DNA of 7,199 bases from Chloroflexota bacterium (GCA_002694895.1 NZNN01000050.1:1-7199); one strand, 5' to 3'. Positions 1 through 7,165 are shown, numbered from the stretch's first letter. Numbers and translations: made by a program. The notes: generated by a model not told the origin, from the sequence alone.

Positions 1-1404
1 TCCAATCAAAAGTTGTGTTTTGTTTAATTTTATAGAATTTGTAGATTTTGATTGCACAATTTCTTTGAACCATTTAGAAAGTTCTGAAATATTTAAGAAA
101 GTTAAATCAATAATATTTTTATTGACTATTTTTACTTGTAGTGATTCTTTTTGTAATCTAAATCCATTGCACTCAGGACAAATTATTTTAGACATATATT
201 TTTCTATATCATCCCTAGAGCCTTCAGAATTTGTTTGTTTGTATCTTCTTTCCAGATTATTGACGATACCTTCGAATTTTCTTGAATATCGCATTTTTCC
301 AAATCTTCTTGAAACATAATTGAATTTTATGGGTTTTGATTTTGACCCATAAAGAATAATCTTTAGATTTTCTTCAGATAAATTTTTAATTGGAGTTTGT
401 AATGAGAATTGAAATTGCTCTGATATTGAATTAAATATCCCAAGATATATATTTGCATAACCTCCAGATCTAAACCATGGCGCTATTCCTCCTTGCTCAA
501 TGCTAAGTTCATTATTGGGTATAATTAATTTTGGATCTACTTTTAGAGAATGTCCGATTCCTGAACAGCTATTACAGGCCCCTTTTGGACTGTTAAAACT
601 AAAATTCCTAGGCTCTATTTCTTCTATACTGATATTACAGTCCGGGCATGAAAAAGTATCAGAATATTGTATTTCTTTGTTATTTGATAATGCAATTTTT
701 ATAAGACCTTCAGATAATTTCAGGGATGTTTCAATAGAATTTGTAAGCCTGTCATTGTCTATTTCATTATTTATTTGTAGCCTGTCAACTATAATTTCAA
801 TTGTATGCCATTTATTTTTTTCCAGTTCTATTTTTTCAGATAATTCTTTGATTTCTCCATTGATACGGGCTCTTACAAAACCTGATTTTCGAGCAATATT
901 AAGAGTTTCCTTATGCTCTCCTTTTCTATGTCTAATGATTGGGGATAGGATCATAAATTTTGAATTTATTGGCAGAGATTTAATTGAATCAACAATTTGT
1001 TGTATTGATTGTTTTTTTACTTCTTTATTACATTTAATACAATGTGGGGTTCCAATTCTTGCAAATAATATTCTTAAATAATCATAAATTTCAGTTGTAG
1101 TTCCTACTGTAGATCTTGGGTTTTTTGAAATACCTCTTTGATCTATAGATATTGCAGGCGATAATCCTTCTATATAATCCACATTTGGTTTTTCTAAATT
1201 ACCTAAAAACTGTCTTGCATAAGCCGACAAAGATTCCACATATCTTCTTCTTCCTTCTGCGTAAATTGTGTCAAAGGCTAATGAACTTTTCCCAGATCCT
1301 GATAAACCTGTTATTACAATAAATTTACCTCTTGGAATATTTATATCAATATTTTTTAAATTATGTTCTTTTGCTCCACGTATGACTATGTCGCTAATTT
1401 CCAA
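1..1404 (-). CDS. uvrA: UvrA, excinuclease ABC subunit A (N-terminal half, cut by window edge)
   Basis: This is the damage-recognition ATPase of nucleotide excision repair; it works in the cytoplasm as a dimer that loads UvrB at lesions. The 468 codons from 1404 to the left edge are open without a frameshift, about half of a usual UvrA of roughly 940 residues. Visible motifs are the first Walker A (GLSGSGKSS, residues 33-41), the conserved block RRRYVESLSAYARQFLG (52-68), and SPAISIDQ with NPRSTVGT (82-102). A zinc module has CPDC at 253-256 and CNSC at 277-280. Further CxxC pairs lie at 122/125 and 409/412. The start is TTG: an in-frame TAA lies eight codons upstream and no ATG or GTG occurs between it and the Walker A motif. 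GCGGGA upstream is a weak ribosome site. The gene is transcribed divergently from the tRNA-Ser/sucCD unit. The signature motif and second ATPase half lie outside the window. Confidence 0.97.
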   Translation of the reverse strand, partial: MEISDIVIRGAKEHNLKNIDINIPRGKFIVITGLSGSGKSSLAFDTIYAEGRRRYVESLSAYARQFLGNLEKPNVDYIEGLSPAISIDQRGISKNPRSTVGTTTEIYDYLRILFARIGTPHCIKCNKEVKKQSIQQIVDSIKSLPINSKFMILSPIIRHRKGEHKETLNIARKSGFVRARINGEIKELSEKIELEKNKWHTIEIIVDRLQINNEIDNDRLTNSIETSLKLSEGLIKIALSNNKEIQYSDTFSCPDCNISIEEIEPRNFSFNSPKGACNSCSGIGHSLKVDPKLIIPNNELSIEQGGIAPWFRSGGYANIYLGIFNSISEQFQFSLQTPIKNLSEENLKIILYGSKSKPIKFNYVSRRFGKMRYSRKFEGIVNNLERRYKQTNSEGSRDDIEKYMSKIICPECNGFRLQKESLQVKIVNKNIIDLTFLNISELSKWFKEIVQSKSTNSIKLNKTQLLIG

Positions 1405-1475
1405 TGGATTTCCCGCATTGTATATTTATATATTATTAATTTTAACAAAATATAAATAAGAAAGATTGTAAATAA

Positions 1476-1494
1476 ATTAATTGAGGAAATTAAT
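1476..1494. repeat. Short AT-rich inverted repeat in the divergent intergenic region
   Basis: ATTAATT and AATTAAT form perfect 7-bp arms around the 5-bp centre GAGGA. It lies between the uvrA start and the promoter-like boxes of the tRNA-Ser unit, so it could be an operator or a weak hairpin. In DNA this AT-rich, a 7-bp palindrome can arise by chance. Confidence 0.3.
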
Positions 1495-1505
1495 ACAGCA
1501 ACTAA

Positions 1506-1534
1506 TTTGGATTTAAGATAACAATTGATATAAT
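1506..1534 (+). promoter_or_regulatory. Candidate sigma-70 promoter for tRNA-Ser(UGA)-sucCD
   Basis: A perfect TATAAT (1529-1534) stands 28 bp before the 5' end of the tRNA. A weak -35-like TTTGGA (1506-1511) lies 17 bp upstream of it. The distance suits a start point a few bases upstream of the tRNA. The -10 box is strong and the -35 box poor. No other convincing promoter was seen before sucC. Confidence 0.5.
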
Positions 1535-1562
1535 ATTTGTTTAAACTTTAAAGACTAAACTT

Positions 1563-1649
1563 GGAGAGATGGCCGAGTGGTTTAAGGCGCTGGTCTTGAA
1601 AACCAGTATAATTTTACGATTATCGTGGGTTCGAATCCCACTCTCTCCG
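1563..1649 (+). tRNA. tRNA-Ser, anticodon UGA
   Basis: A complete class II tRNA. The acceptor arms GGAGAGA (1563-1569) and TCTCTCC (1642-1648) pair, with G as discriminator at 1649. The anticodon stem CTGGT/ACCAG encloses the loop CTTGAAA, with TGA at 1597-1599. The long variable arm expected of tRNA-Ser is present (ATAAT/ATTAT around 1608-1623). The T arm is GTGGG-TTCGAAT-CCCAC. CCA is not encoded and must be added after transcription. sucC starts only 22 bp downstream, so the tRNA is probably processed out of a longer transcript. Confidence 0.97.
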
Positions 1650-1671
1650 AATTATCAAAAGAGATATATAT

Positions 1672-2829
1672 TTGAAAATTCATGAATATCAGGCAAAAGA
1701 ATTATTTAAGGATTATGAGATTAAAATCCCAGAAGGATTTATTTGTAAAAATAAAGATGAAATTTTGAAAATCTATAAAACTCTTGATGATGAAGTTGTA
1801 TTAAAAGTCCAAGTACATGCCGGAGGTAGAGGAAAGGTGGGCGGAGTTAAATTAGTTAAATCTGAACAAGAAGTAATTGAATTTGCAGACAGATTTTTAG
1901 GGAAGGGATTTCAAACTGTTCAAACGGCAAATGAGGAGTTTATTGTTAATAAAATTTTAGTAGAAAAAGTTAGCCAAATAAATTCTGAAAGTTATATAGC
2001 ATTGTTGGTAGATGGTGGTAATCAATCTGTGAATATTATAGTTAGCCCTGAAGGGGGTATGGATATTGAGGAAGTAGCTTTCCAATCTCCTGAAAGTATC
2101 TTAACTTTACCAATAAATATAATTACTGGACCAACAGATTTTCAAATAAGAAAAATTAACAGTTTTTTAAGATATGAACAAATTTATTATGTGCAATTAA
2201 GAAAAATTATAAGAAATCTATATAAATTGTATTTAAATAAAGATTGTTCTTTAATTGAAATTAACCCTTTAATTCAAAATAATTCAGGTGAGATATTAGC
2301 TCTTGATGCAAAAATAACCTTTGATGAAGATGCTTTGTTCAGGCAAAATTCAGTTCAGAAGTTAAGAGATTTATCACAGGAAAACCTTGTTGAAATTGAA
2401 ACTGCTAAGTTGGGTATAAAGTATATACAATTACAAGGTACTGTAGGATGTATAGTTAATGGTGCAGGTTTAGCAATGGCTACCATGGATGTTATTCATG
2501 GATCTGGATTAAAGCCGGCAAATTTTTTAGATATTGGTGGTGGCGCAGATGAACATAAGGTTTCAGAAGCAATGTCAGCTGTTTTATCTGATCACAATGT
2601 AGAAGTAGTATTAATAAATTTATTTGGAGGAATTTTAAGGTGCGATGTTGCTGCTAGAGGTTTTTTATCTGCTCTTGATAAATATAATAAAAAAGCTCCC
2701 GAACTTATCATTAGAATGTTAGGTACTAATAGTGATGAAGGCAAAGAAATTCTAAGTGCAAGTAAATATAATATTTCTTTTGCTGATAATTTAAATGAAA
2801 TTTCAAAAATATTACTTACTAAGAGGTAG
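1672..2829 (+). CDS. sucC: Succinyl-CoA synthetase (ligase) beta subunit
   Basis: With SucD it makes the TCA-cycle enzyme that converts succinyl-CoA and NDP plus phosphate to succinate, CoA and NTP. The beta subunit carries the ATP-grasp nucleotide site. The 385-residue length matches the family (about 388). The N-terminus MKIHEYQAKELF is canonical and fixes the start at TTG 1672; the first in-frame ATG is at residue 130. Motifs are VHAGGRGK (48-55), EINPL with the metal ligand Asn198, the paired metal ligand Asp212 in LDAKI, VNGAGLAMATMD (262-273), NFLDIGGGA (284-292) and INLFGGILRCD (325-335). The ribosome site (AAAAGAG, about 8 bp upstream) is weak. The gene lies 22 bp after tRNA-Ser and ends 6 bp before sucD. 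ATP versus GTP preference cannot be read from the sequence with confidence. Confidence 0.98.
   Translation: MKIHEYQAKELFKDYEIKIPEGFICKNKDEILKIYKTLDDEVVLKVQVHAGGRGKVGGVKLVKSEQEVIEFADRFLGKGFQTVQTANEEFIVNKILVEKVSQINSESYIALLVDGGNQSVNIIVSPEGGMDIEEVAFQSPESILTLPINIITGPTDFQIRKINSFLRYEQIYYVQLRKIIRNLYKLYLNKDCSLIEINPLIQNNSGEILALDAKITFDEDALFRQNSVQKLRDLSQENLVEIETAKLGIKYIQLQGTVGCIVNGAGLAMATMDVIHGSGLKPANFLDIGGGADEHKVSEAMSAVLSDHNVEVVLINLFGGILRCDVAARGFLSALDKYNKKAPELIIRMLGTNSDEGKEILSASKYNISFADNLNEISKILLTKR
2822..2827 (+). promoter_or_regulatory. Shine-Dalgarno site deciding the TTG start of sucD
   Basis: AGAGGT overlaps the last codon and the TAG stop of sucC and ends 8 bp before TTG 2836. It supports the TTG start and suggests translational coupling of the two subunits. 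It is the clearest ribosome site in the window. Confidence 0.65.
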
Positions 2830-2835
2830 TTTGAA

Positions 2836-3714
2836 TTGACACTTGAAATTGATAGAAATACTAAAGTTATTGTTCAAGGAATAACTGGAAAAGAAGGTGG
2901 GTTTCATGCTTTGAAATGCCAAGAATATGGAACTCAAATAGTTGGAGGTGTAACTCCTGGTAAAGGTGGACAATTATTTAATAATTCTATACCAGTTTTT
3001 AATTCTGTTATTGAAGCAAAAGATATAACTGATGCTGATACGTCTTTGATATTTGTACCTGCTCCATTCGCCCCAGATGCAATTTTAGAATCCATTGATT
3101 CGGGAATCGAAACAGTTATTTGTATTACCGAAGGTGTACCTGTAAATGAGATGATTAAAATTCATAAAGTTGCAAAAGATCAAGGCGTAACTTTAATTGG
3201 TCCAAATTGCCCAGGAGTAATTAATCCAAAAGAAGAATGTAAAATTGGAATTATGCCTGGGGATATTTTTATGCCCGGAAATGTTGGTGTGGTTTCCAGA
3301 AGTGGAACACTTACATATGAAGCTGTAGATCAGCTCTCAAAAAGAGGTATTGGCCAATCTTTATGCATAGGTATCGGTGGTGATCCTATAGTTGGCACTT
3401 CATTTATTGATGTTTTAGATTATTTTATATCTGATGATTTGACCCAAAGTATAGTTTTTATTGGTGAAATAGGTGGGATAAAAGAACAAGAAGCAGCAGA
3501 ATTTTTAAAATCGGTAAATAATACTAAACCTATAGCAGCTCTTATTGTGGGAGCAAGTGCTCCAAAAGGTAAAAGAATGGGGCATGCAGGGGCAGTAATT
3601 AGCGGTGAATATGGTAAGGCAGAATCAAAGATAAATTCTTTAAAAGATGCCGGTTGTCATATTATCCCACACCCTGGCAAAATAGCAGAAACTGTAGAAA
3701 AGATTATTAATTGA
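2836..3714 (+). CDS. sucD: Succinyl-CoA synthetase (ligase) alpha subunit
   Basis: This subunit binds CoA and carries the histidine that is phosphorylated during the succinyl-CoA synthetase reaction. Its 292 residues match the family (about 289). It aligns by eye along its whole length with E. coli SucD. The CoA-binding Rossmann motif QGITGKEGGFH is at residues 14-24, GGVTPGKGG at 37-45, IGPNCPGVI at 121-129, SRSGTLTYE at 154-162 and GEIGG at 210-214. The phosphohistidine is His250 in KGKRMGHAGA. The start is TTG, supported by the family-typical N-terminus (MTLEIDRNTKVIVQG), the AGAGGT ribosome site, and the next in-frame ATG lying only at residue 105. It follows sucC by 6 bp. Its TGA stop is 3 bp from the 3' end of the converging tRNA-Leu. 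Confidence 0.98.
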   Translation: MTLEIDRNTKVIVQGITGKEGGFHALKCQEYGTQIVGGVTPGKGGQLFNNSIPVFNSVIEAKDITDADTSLIFVPAPFAPDAILESIDSGIETVICITEGVPVNEMIKIHKVAKDQGVTLIGPNCPGVINPKEECKIGIMPGDIFMPGNVGVVSRSGTLTYEAVDQLSKRGIGQSLCIGIGGDPIVGTSFIDVLDYFISDDLTQSIVFIGEIGGIKEQEAAEFLKSVNNTKPIAALIVGASAPKGKRMGHAGAVISGEYGKAESKINSLKDAGCHIIPHPGKIAETVEKIIN

Positions 3715-3717
3715 TAA

Positions 3718-3800
3718 TGGGGAAGGAGAGACTCGAACTCTCACGTTCTATGAACACTTGATCCTAAGTCAAGCGCGTCTACCAATTCCGCCACTTCCCC
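3718..3800 (-). tRNA. tRNA-Leu, anticodon UAG
   Basis: A complete class II tRNA read on the minus strand. The acceptor GGGGAAG pairs with CTTCCCC (3719-3725), with A as discriminator at 3718. The D arm contains GCGGAATTGGTAGACGC, typical of tRNA-Leu. The anticodon stem CTTGA/TCAAG encloses the loop CTTAGGA, with TAG at 3766-3764. The variable arm is GTTC-ATA-GAAC, and the T arm is GAGAG-TTCGAGT-CTCTC. CCA is not encoded. The 5' end is 5 bp after the stop of the 1103-codon gene, so it is probably processed from that gene's transcript. The 3' end is 3 bp from the sucD stop. Confidence 0.97.
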
Positions 3801-3805
3801 AAGTT

Positions 3806-6800
3806 TTATTTTTTTATTTCAATTATATCTAAATGTTGATTAACGTTTATTGAATATAATTTTTGTATTATACCGCTAGGCCATATTATCCTAATTTCAT
3901 CAATAATTTCAATATCACTTAATCCAAATTCTAAATTGGTTGAATCCATTGATAGGTAACTAGATCCGGCTATTACTTCCTGCATTTGTATTGATTTTTG
4001 ATTATTTTTATCTTTATATATTAAATATACTTTTGCTCCTATTCCATCTGAATTACTTCCTGTATTGTCTATACCCATCCTTCCTGTTAATTTTAAGTTT
4101 ATCCAATTGTTTTTACCTCCACCATTAATCCATACATAAAATGGTCCCCCGGCATCATCTAAAGTTCCTGACCATACAGGCCCGCTACTATTTGTTGCAA
4201 TTAAATCAACGTATCCATCGCCATTCAAATCTCCATGAGCTAATCCTTTTCCATTTTCATGATATTTTGTATGAACTTTGTATTTTAAATTGTATTTATT
4301 GTCTGGATATGTGTTTTCTTCGAGGTTTTTAAAATAATTGTTATAATTAATTCCTTGAATATCCAGTAATCTTGAACGTATAGTTATATCCTCATATGAA
4401 AAATCCGGTTTACCTTGAAGCATTCTTCCGGCTGATGGATAGACATTGCCGCCAGGGCCTTCTCCTCTACCTACTTCTGAACCTATCCAGTATATATCTT
4501 TAATCGTGTCATTATTGAAATCAAATGCTGTTACACCGTAACCAAAATCATAAGCACCTATCCCAAGTGGTATATTCATTCCTGGTTTTATATTAGTTTT
4601 TATTGTTGCTTCAGCAGGCATAAAAGGAGATGGAATCACATTTGTTTTTTCAGAAAATTCCTCAAATTTTGGTATTATATTATTATTATCTGTTTCAACT
4701 ATTCCTTTATTTATCAAAAATGAATGTAGGCATGTTCCTAAATTGTGCTTTTCATGATATTTACAATCTCCACCAGGCTTAGGTTTTGGACTTGGCATAC
4801 TCTCAGTGATTATTCTTGAATGAGGTCCTGCATTTGTAATAAAAACGTCTTGTTTACCATCATTGTTAAAGTCGCTTATTGCAAATCCCATCCAATTTCC
4901 AATAATATCTAATCCCATATCTTTTGATATGTGTGTAAATAATATTTTGCCATTGGCTGAATCGTTTCTGTAAATATGTAACTGATCACCGTCGCTTGCT
5001 ACCCATAAATCCTGATCACCATCTTCATCATGATCAAAAAAAGCAGCTGCGTGCGTTGGTCCGGTTGGATCTCCGACTCTATTTAAGTTTTTATCTTTTA
5101 CATCAGGGTTATAGCCCATATATTCCTTATCAGATTTGTCTTTAAAAATTATTTCCTTACCCTCAGGGTTAAGCATTATAACCTGGGGCCCATTTATTCC
5201 GGCTTCTTTTGCAATTTCATCAAATGTTAAATCACCATTGTTCTTATAAAGAAGATTGTAATGCCCTGGATGTGAAGGCCAAAATAAACTAGACATGAAA
5301 AAATCTTCATCGATTAAATTAGTTACATAAAGATCTAAATAACCATCATTATTTATATCAGCACAAGCAATACTACTTGCTGATCTATAATTTAAATTTT
5401 CTTTAAAAGCTTTTCTTGTGATATCTTTAAATTGACCATTTTTCATATTTAAAAAAAGCCTATCTTCAATACCTATGAATTCTGTATTGTTATTATTAAT
5501 TTGAGATCTAAAATCTAATCCGTCGCCATTAAATCCTCTGGCTCCAATGTAAAGATCTTGAAAACCATCATTATTGATATCGCAAGCTACTGCACCACTG
5601 CCATTTAATTTTTTATCACCCAAACCTGCTTCATTGGCAATATTAGTAAAAGTGCCATCAGAATTATTTAAATACAGAATGTTAGAATATTCAGTACCAT
5701 TAGTAATGAAAAAATCCATATCATTATCACGATCAAAATCGAAGATTACTACTCCTGGTCTGTAATTCCATACTTCCATTGGTCCTTTCAAAGTTTCATT
5801 ATCTAATTGTTTAAAATACTTGATATCAAAATTAGAATTGTCATTTTCTTTAGTTAAGAGTTTTTGAGTTATTGTATGTTCTTTAAGAATATTTGTTATT
5901 ATTTCAGGTTCTTTTAATTCAGTTTTTGTAGTTTGAATAGAATTAATTGTTTCTTTTGATTCTCTTATTATTGGTTGGTTATCTGTAAGTTTTATTCCTC
6001 CAGAGATTCCAGAATTATTTATATTGATAATAAGAAGAGAGATCAAACCAGTTGAGATTCCAAGAATCCATATCATTAATGCATAATAAGTAACAGAAAT
6101 TTTAGGTAATACTTTTGATAATCCCCAATAGGTAATTGGTCCCCCTGATGCTGCAGTGAAAAGCAAGGTGGCGGCAGGTGCAACTCCCATGCCAAGTAAT
6201 AGCAATGCAACAACCAATGGTATTTCAAATAAAAGTGGCACATTAATTAAAACTCCAATAGTGCTTGCGATTATTATGCCTTTTAAATTATTGCCTAAAT
6301 AATTATCTATAATGCCAGGAGACAAGAATTGTATTACTAAACCTGCTGCAAATCCGGCGATAATCATTATCGGACCTAATTTAATTACATTAGAAAAAGT
6401 AATTTTCCCAAAATCAAACAAACCTTCTTTCATTGAATTTTTGAAACTTATATTATCTTCTATATTTATTGATTTAATTTGTTCAGTTTTTTCTTTTTTT
6501 AATTTCCATCCAAAAGTTAAGCGTGCAATTATAGGACCAAACAAAAATACACTAATTGCACCTGTTATAATCCTGTTCCATCCTAAGTCAGGTGTAAAAA
6601 TAGTAAAAATCATAATTATTGATAAGAAGTTTAGAGTCGATGAACCTTGTGTTAAGGCTATAACTGATTCAAGTGAAGATCCTTTATTTTTTAAAGAATT
6701 TACCACTGGTACTATACAAGCAGAACAAAGATTTAGAGCAGGTCCTAGTATATATCCTCTAAATATTCCCTTTAATCCTGGAGAAAATAACATAGTTTGA

Positions 6801-7117
6801 TTTTTTCTAGGGAAAATAAAAGCTTCTACAATTCCAGATATGGCGAAAGCAAAAATCATTCCTAAAAGGACTAATTCCATATATTCAAAAGAAAATGTTA
6901 ACCATCTTGAGATTAAAGTGGCCTCAGGGTCGCCTCCTAGACAAAATCCTTGAAAACATTCACCTTTTCTTGATGCTGAAGCAAACAGTTCTTCTTTTAT
7001 TGTCCCGAGTTTTTGAACCCTATTTAAATAGAAAAATAAGGGAGTAGAAAGTAAAACAAGTATTATTCCTACTATTCTTTTTATATGTGTATTATTATTA
7101 AAATCTATAAATTTCAT
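3806..7117 (-). CDS. Permease (UPF0718/ArsP-like) fused to an FG-GAP/ASPIC-UnbV (CRTAC1-like) propeller
   Basis: A 1103-residue open frame starting at ATG 7117, with no clear ribosome site. Residues 1-365 are a polytopic membrane domain with roughly nine hydrophobic segments (the first about 14-31, the last about 341-364). It resembles the UPF0718/ArsP permeases: an internal duplication, with LCSACIVPVVNSLKNKG (130-146) in the first half and FEIPLVVALLLLGMGVAP (297-314) in the second. A hydrophilic linker covers about 366-440. Seven D-x-[DN]-x-D-x-x-x-D loops follow (residues 460-971), typical of FG-GAP/VCBS propeller blades that bind calcium. Residues about 1020-1100 are an ASPIC/UnbV domain (GAKV, AGSSYLS, FGL, IIWPSG, NQHLDIIE). 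By analogy with CRTAC1-like proteins the C-terminal part should lie outside the cytoplasm. ArsP members export organoarsenicals, but that substrate cannot be assumed here. Cysteine pairs (54/59, 131/134) and a Cys/His cluster (785-798) may bind metal. tRNA-Leu follows 5 bp downstream. Domain calls are firm; function is unknown. Confidence 0.9.
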   Translation of the reverse strand: MKFIDFNNNTHIKRIVGIILVLLSTPLFFYLNRVQKLGTIKEELFASASRKGECFQGFCLGGDPEATLISRWLTFSFEYMELVLLGMIFAFAISGIVEAFIFPRKNQTMLFSPGLKGIFRGYILGPALNLCSACIVPVVNSLKNKGSSLESVIALTQGSSTLNFLSIIMIFTIFTPDLGWNRIITGAISVFLFGPIIARLTFGWKLKKEKTEQIKSINIEDNISFKNSMKEGLFDFGKITFSNVIKLGPIMIIAGFAAGLVIQFLSPGIIDNYLGNNLKGIIIASTIGVLINVPLLFEIPLVVALLLLGMGVAPAATLLFTAASGGPITYWGLSKVLPKISVTYYALMIWILGISTGLISLLIININNSGISGGIKLTDNQPIIRESKETINSIQTTKTELKEPEIITNILKEHTITQKLLTKENDNSNFDIKYFKQLDNETLKGPMEVWNYRPGVVIFDFDRDNDMDFFITNGTEYSNILYLNNSDGTFTNIANEAGLGDKKLNGSGAVACDINNDGFQDLYIGARGFNGDGLDFRSQINNNNTEFIGIEDRLFLNMKNGQFKDITRKAFKENLNYRSASSIACADINNDGYLDLYVTNLIDEDFFMSSLFWPSHPGHYNLLYKNNGDLTFDEIAKEAGINGPQVIMLNPEGKEIIFKDKSDKEYMGYNPDVKDKNLNRVGDPTGPTHAAAFFDHDEDGDQDLWVASDGDQLHIYRNDSANGKILFTHISKDMGLDIIGNWMGFAISDFNNDGKQDVFITNAGPHSRIITESMPSPKPKPGGDCKYHEKHNLGTCLHSFLINKGIVETDNNNIIPKFEEFSEKTNVIPSPFMPAEATIKTNIKPGMNIPLGIGAYDFGYGVTAFDFNNDTIKDIYWIGSEVGRGEGPGGNVYPSAGRMLQGKPDFSYEDITIRSRLLDIQGINYNNYFKNLEENTYPDNKYNLKYKVHTKYHENGKGLAHGDLNGDGYVDLIATNSSGPVWSGTLDDAGGPFYVWINGGGKNNWINLKLTGRMGIDNTGSNSDGIGAKVYLIYKDKNNQKSIQMQEVIAGSSYLSMDSTNLEFGLSDIEIIDEIRIIWPSGIIQKLYSINVNQHLDIIEIKK
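4205..5740 (-). repeat. Seven FG-GAP/VCBS calcium-loop repeats within the fusion protein
   Basis: The loops begin at residues 460 (DFDRDNDMD), 513 (DINNDGFQD), 587 (DINNDGYLD), 695 (DHDEDGDQD), 749 (DFNNDGKQD), 866 (DFNNDTIKD) and 963 (DLNGDGYVD). All keep the spaced acidic residues of an EF-hand-like calcium loop, each followed by a hydrophobic strand (for example LYIGA, LWVAS). Seven copies fit one closed seven-bladed beta-propeller, as in integrin alpha chains and CRTAC1. Spacing is uneven: about 53-110 residues, with large inserts after blades 3, 5 and 6. Confidence 0.85.
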
Positions 7118-7159
7118 TAATTACTATGTTATTGAGATAGTTTTTGAATGTATGACCAT

Positions 7160-7165
7160 ATCATA
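7160..7165 (-). promoter_or_regulatory. Possible -10 box for the fusion gene
   Basis: TATGAT on the minus strand lies 42 bp before the ATG at 7117, in the only upstream sequence visible. At 17 bp upstream there is only TTTTAA, a poor -35 box. The real promoter may lie beyond the right edge. Nothing else recognisable was seen in 7118-7199. Confidence 0.22.

Noticed and set aside
500..1081. Plus-strand 193-codon open frame
   Set aside because: It is antisense to the uvrA frame, which has full-length family similarity and intact motifs. The plus-strand translation is low-complexity Ile/Ser/Leu-rich with no recognisable domain.
1268..1459. Plus-strand 63-codon frame reaching into the uvrA-tRNA intergenic region
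   Set aside because: Most of it is antisense to the UvrA Walker A region, and it has no ribosome site or recognisable motif.
1405..1475. Promoter for uvrA on the minus strand
   Set aside because: Several TATAAA/TATATT-like strings occur, but none has a -35 box at 16-18 bp. The region is almost pure A/T, so such matches are expected by chance.
3719..3800. Possible integrated element at the tRNA-Leu gene (attachment site)
   Set aside because: The tRNA 3' end has no nearby direct-repeat copy within the window. No integrase or mobile gene is seen, and both flanking genes are intact.
6312..6800. Plus-strand 162-codon open frame with hydrophobic stretches
   Set aside because: It is antisense to the permease domain of the fusion gene. 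Its hydrophobic character mirrors the opposite strand, and it has no supported start or family resemblance.
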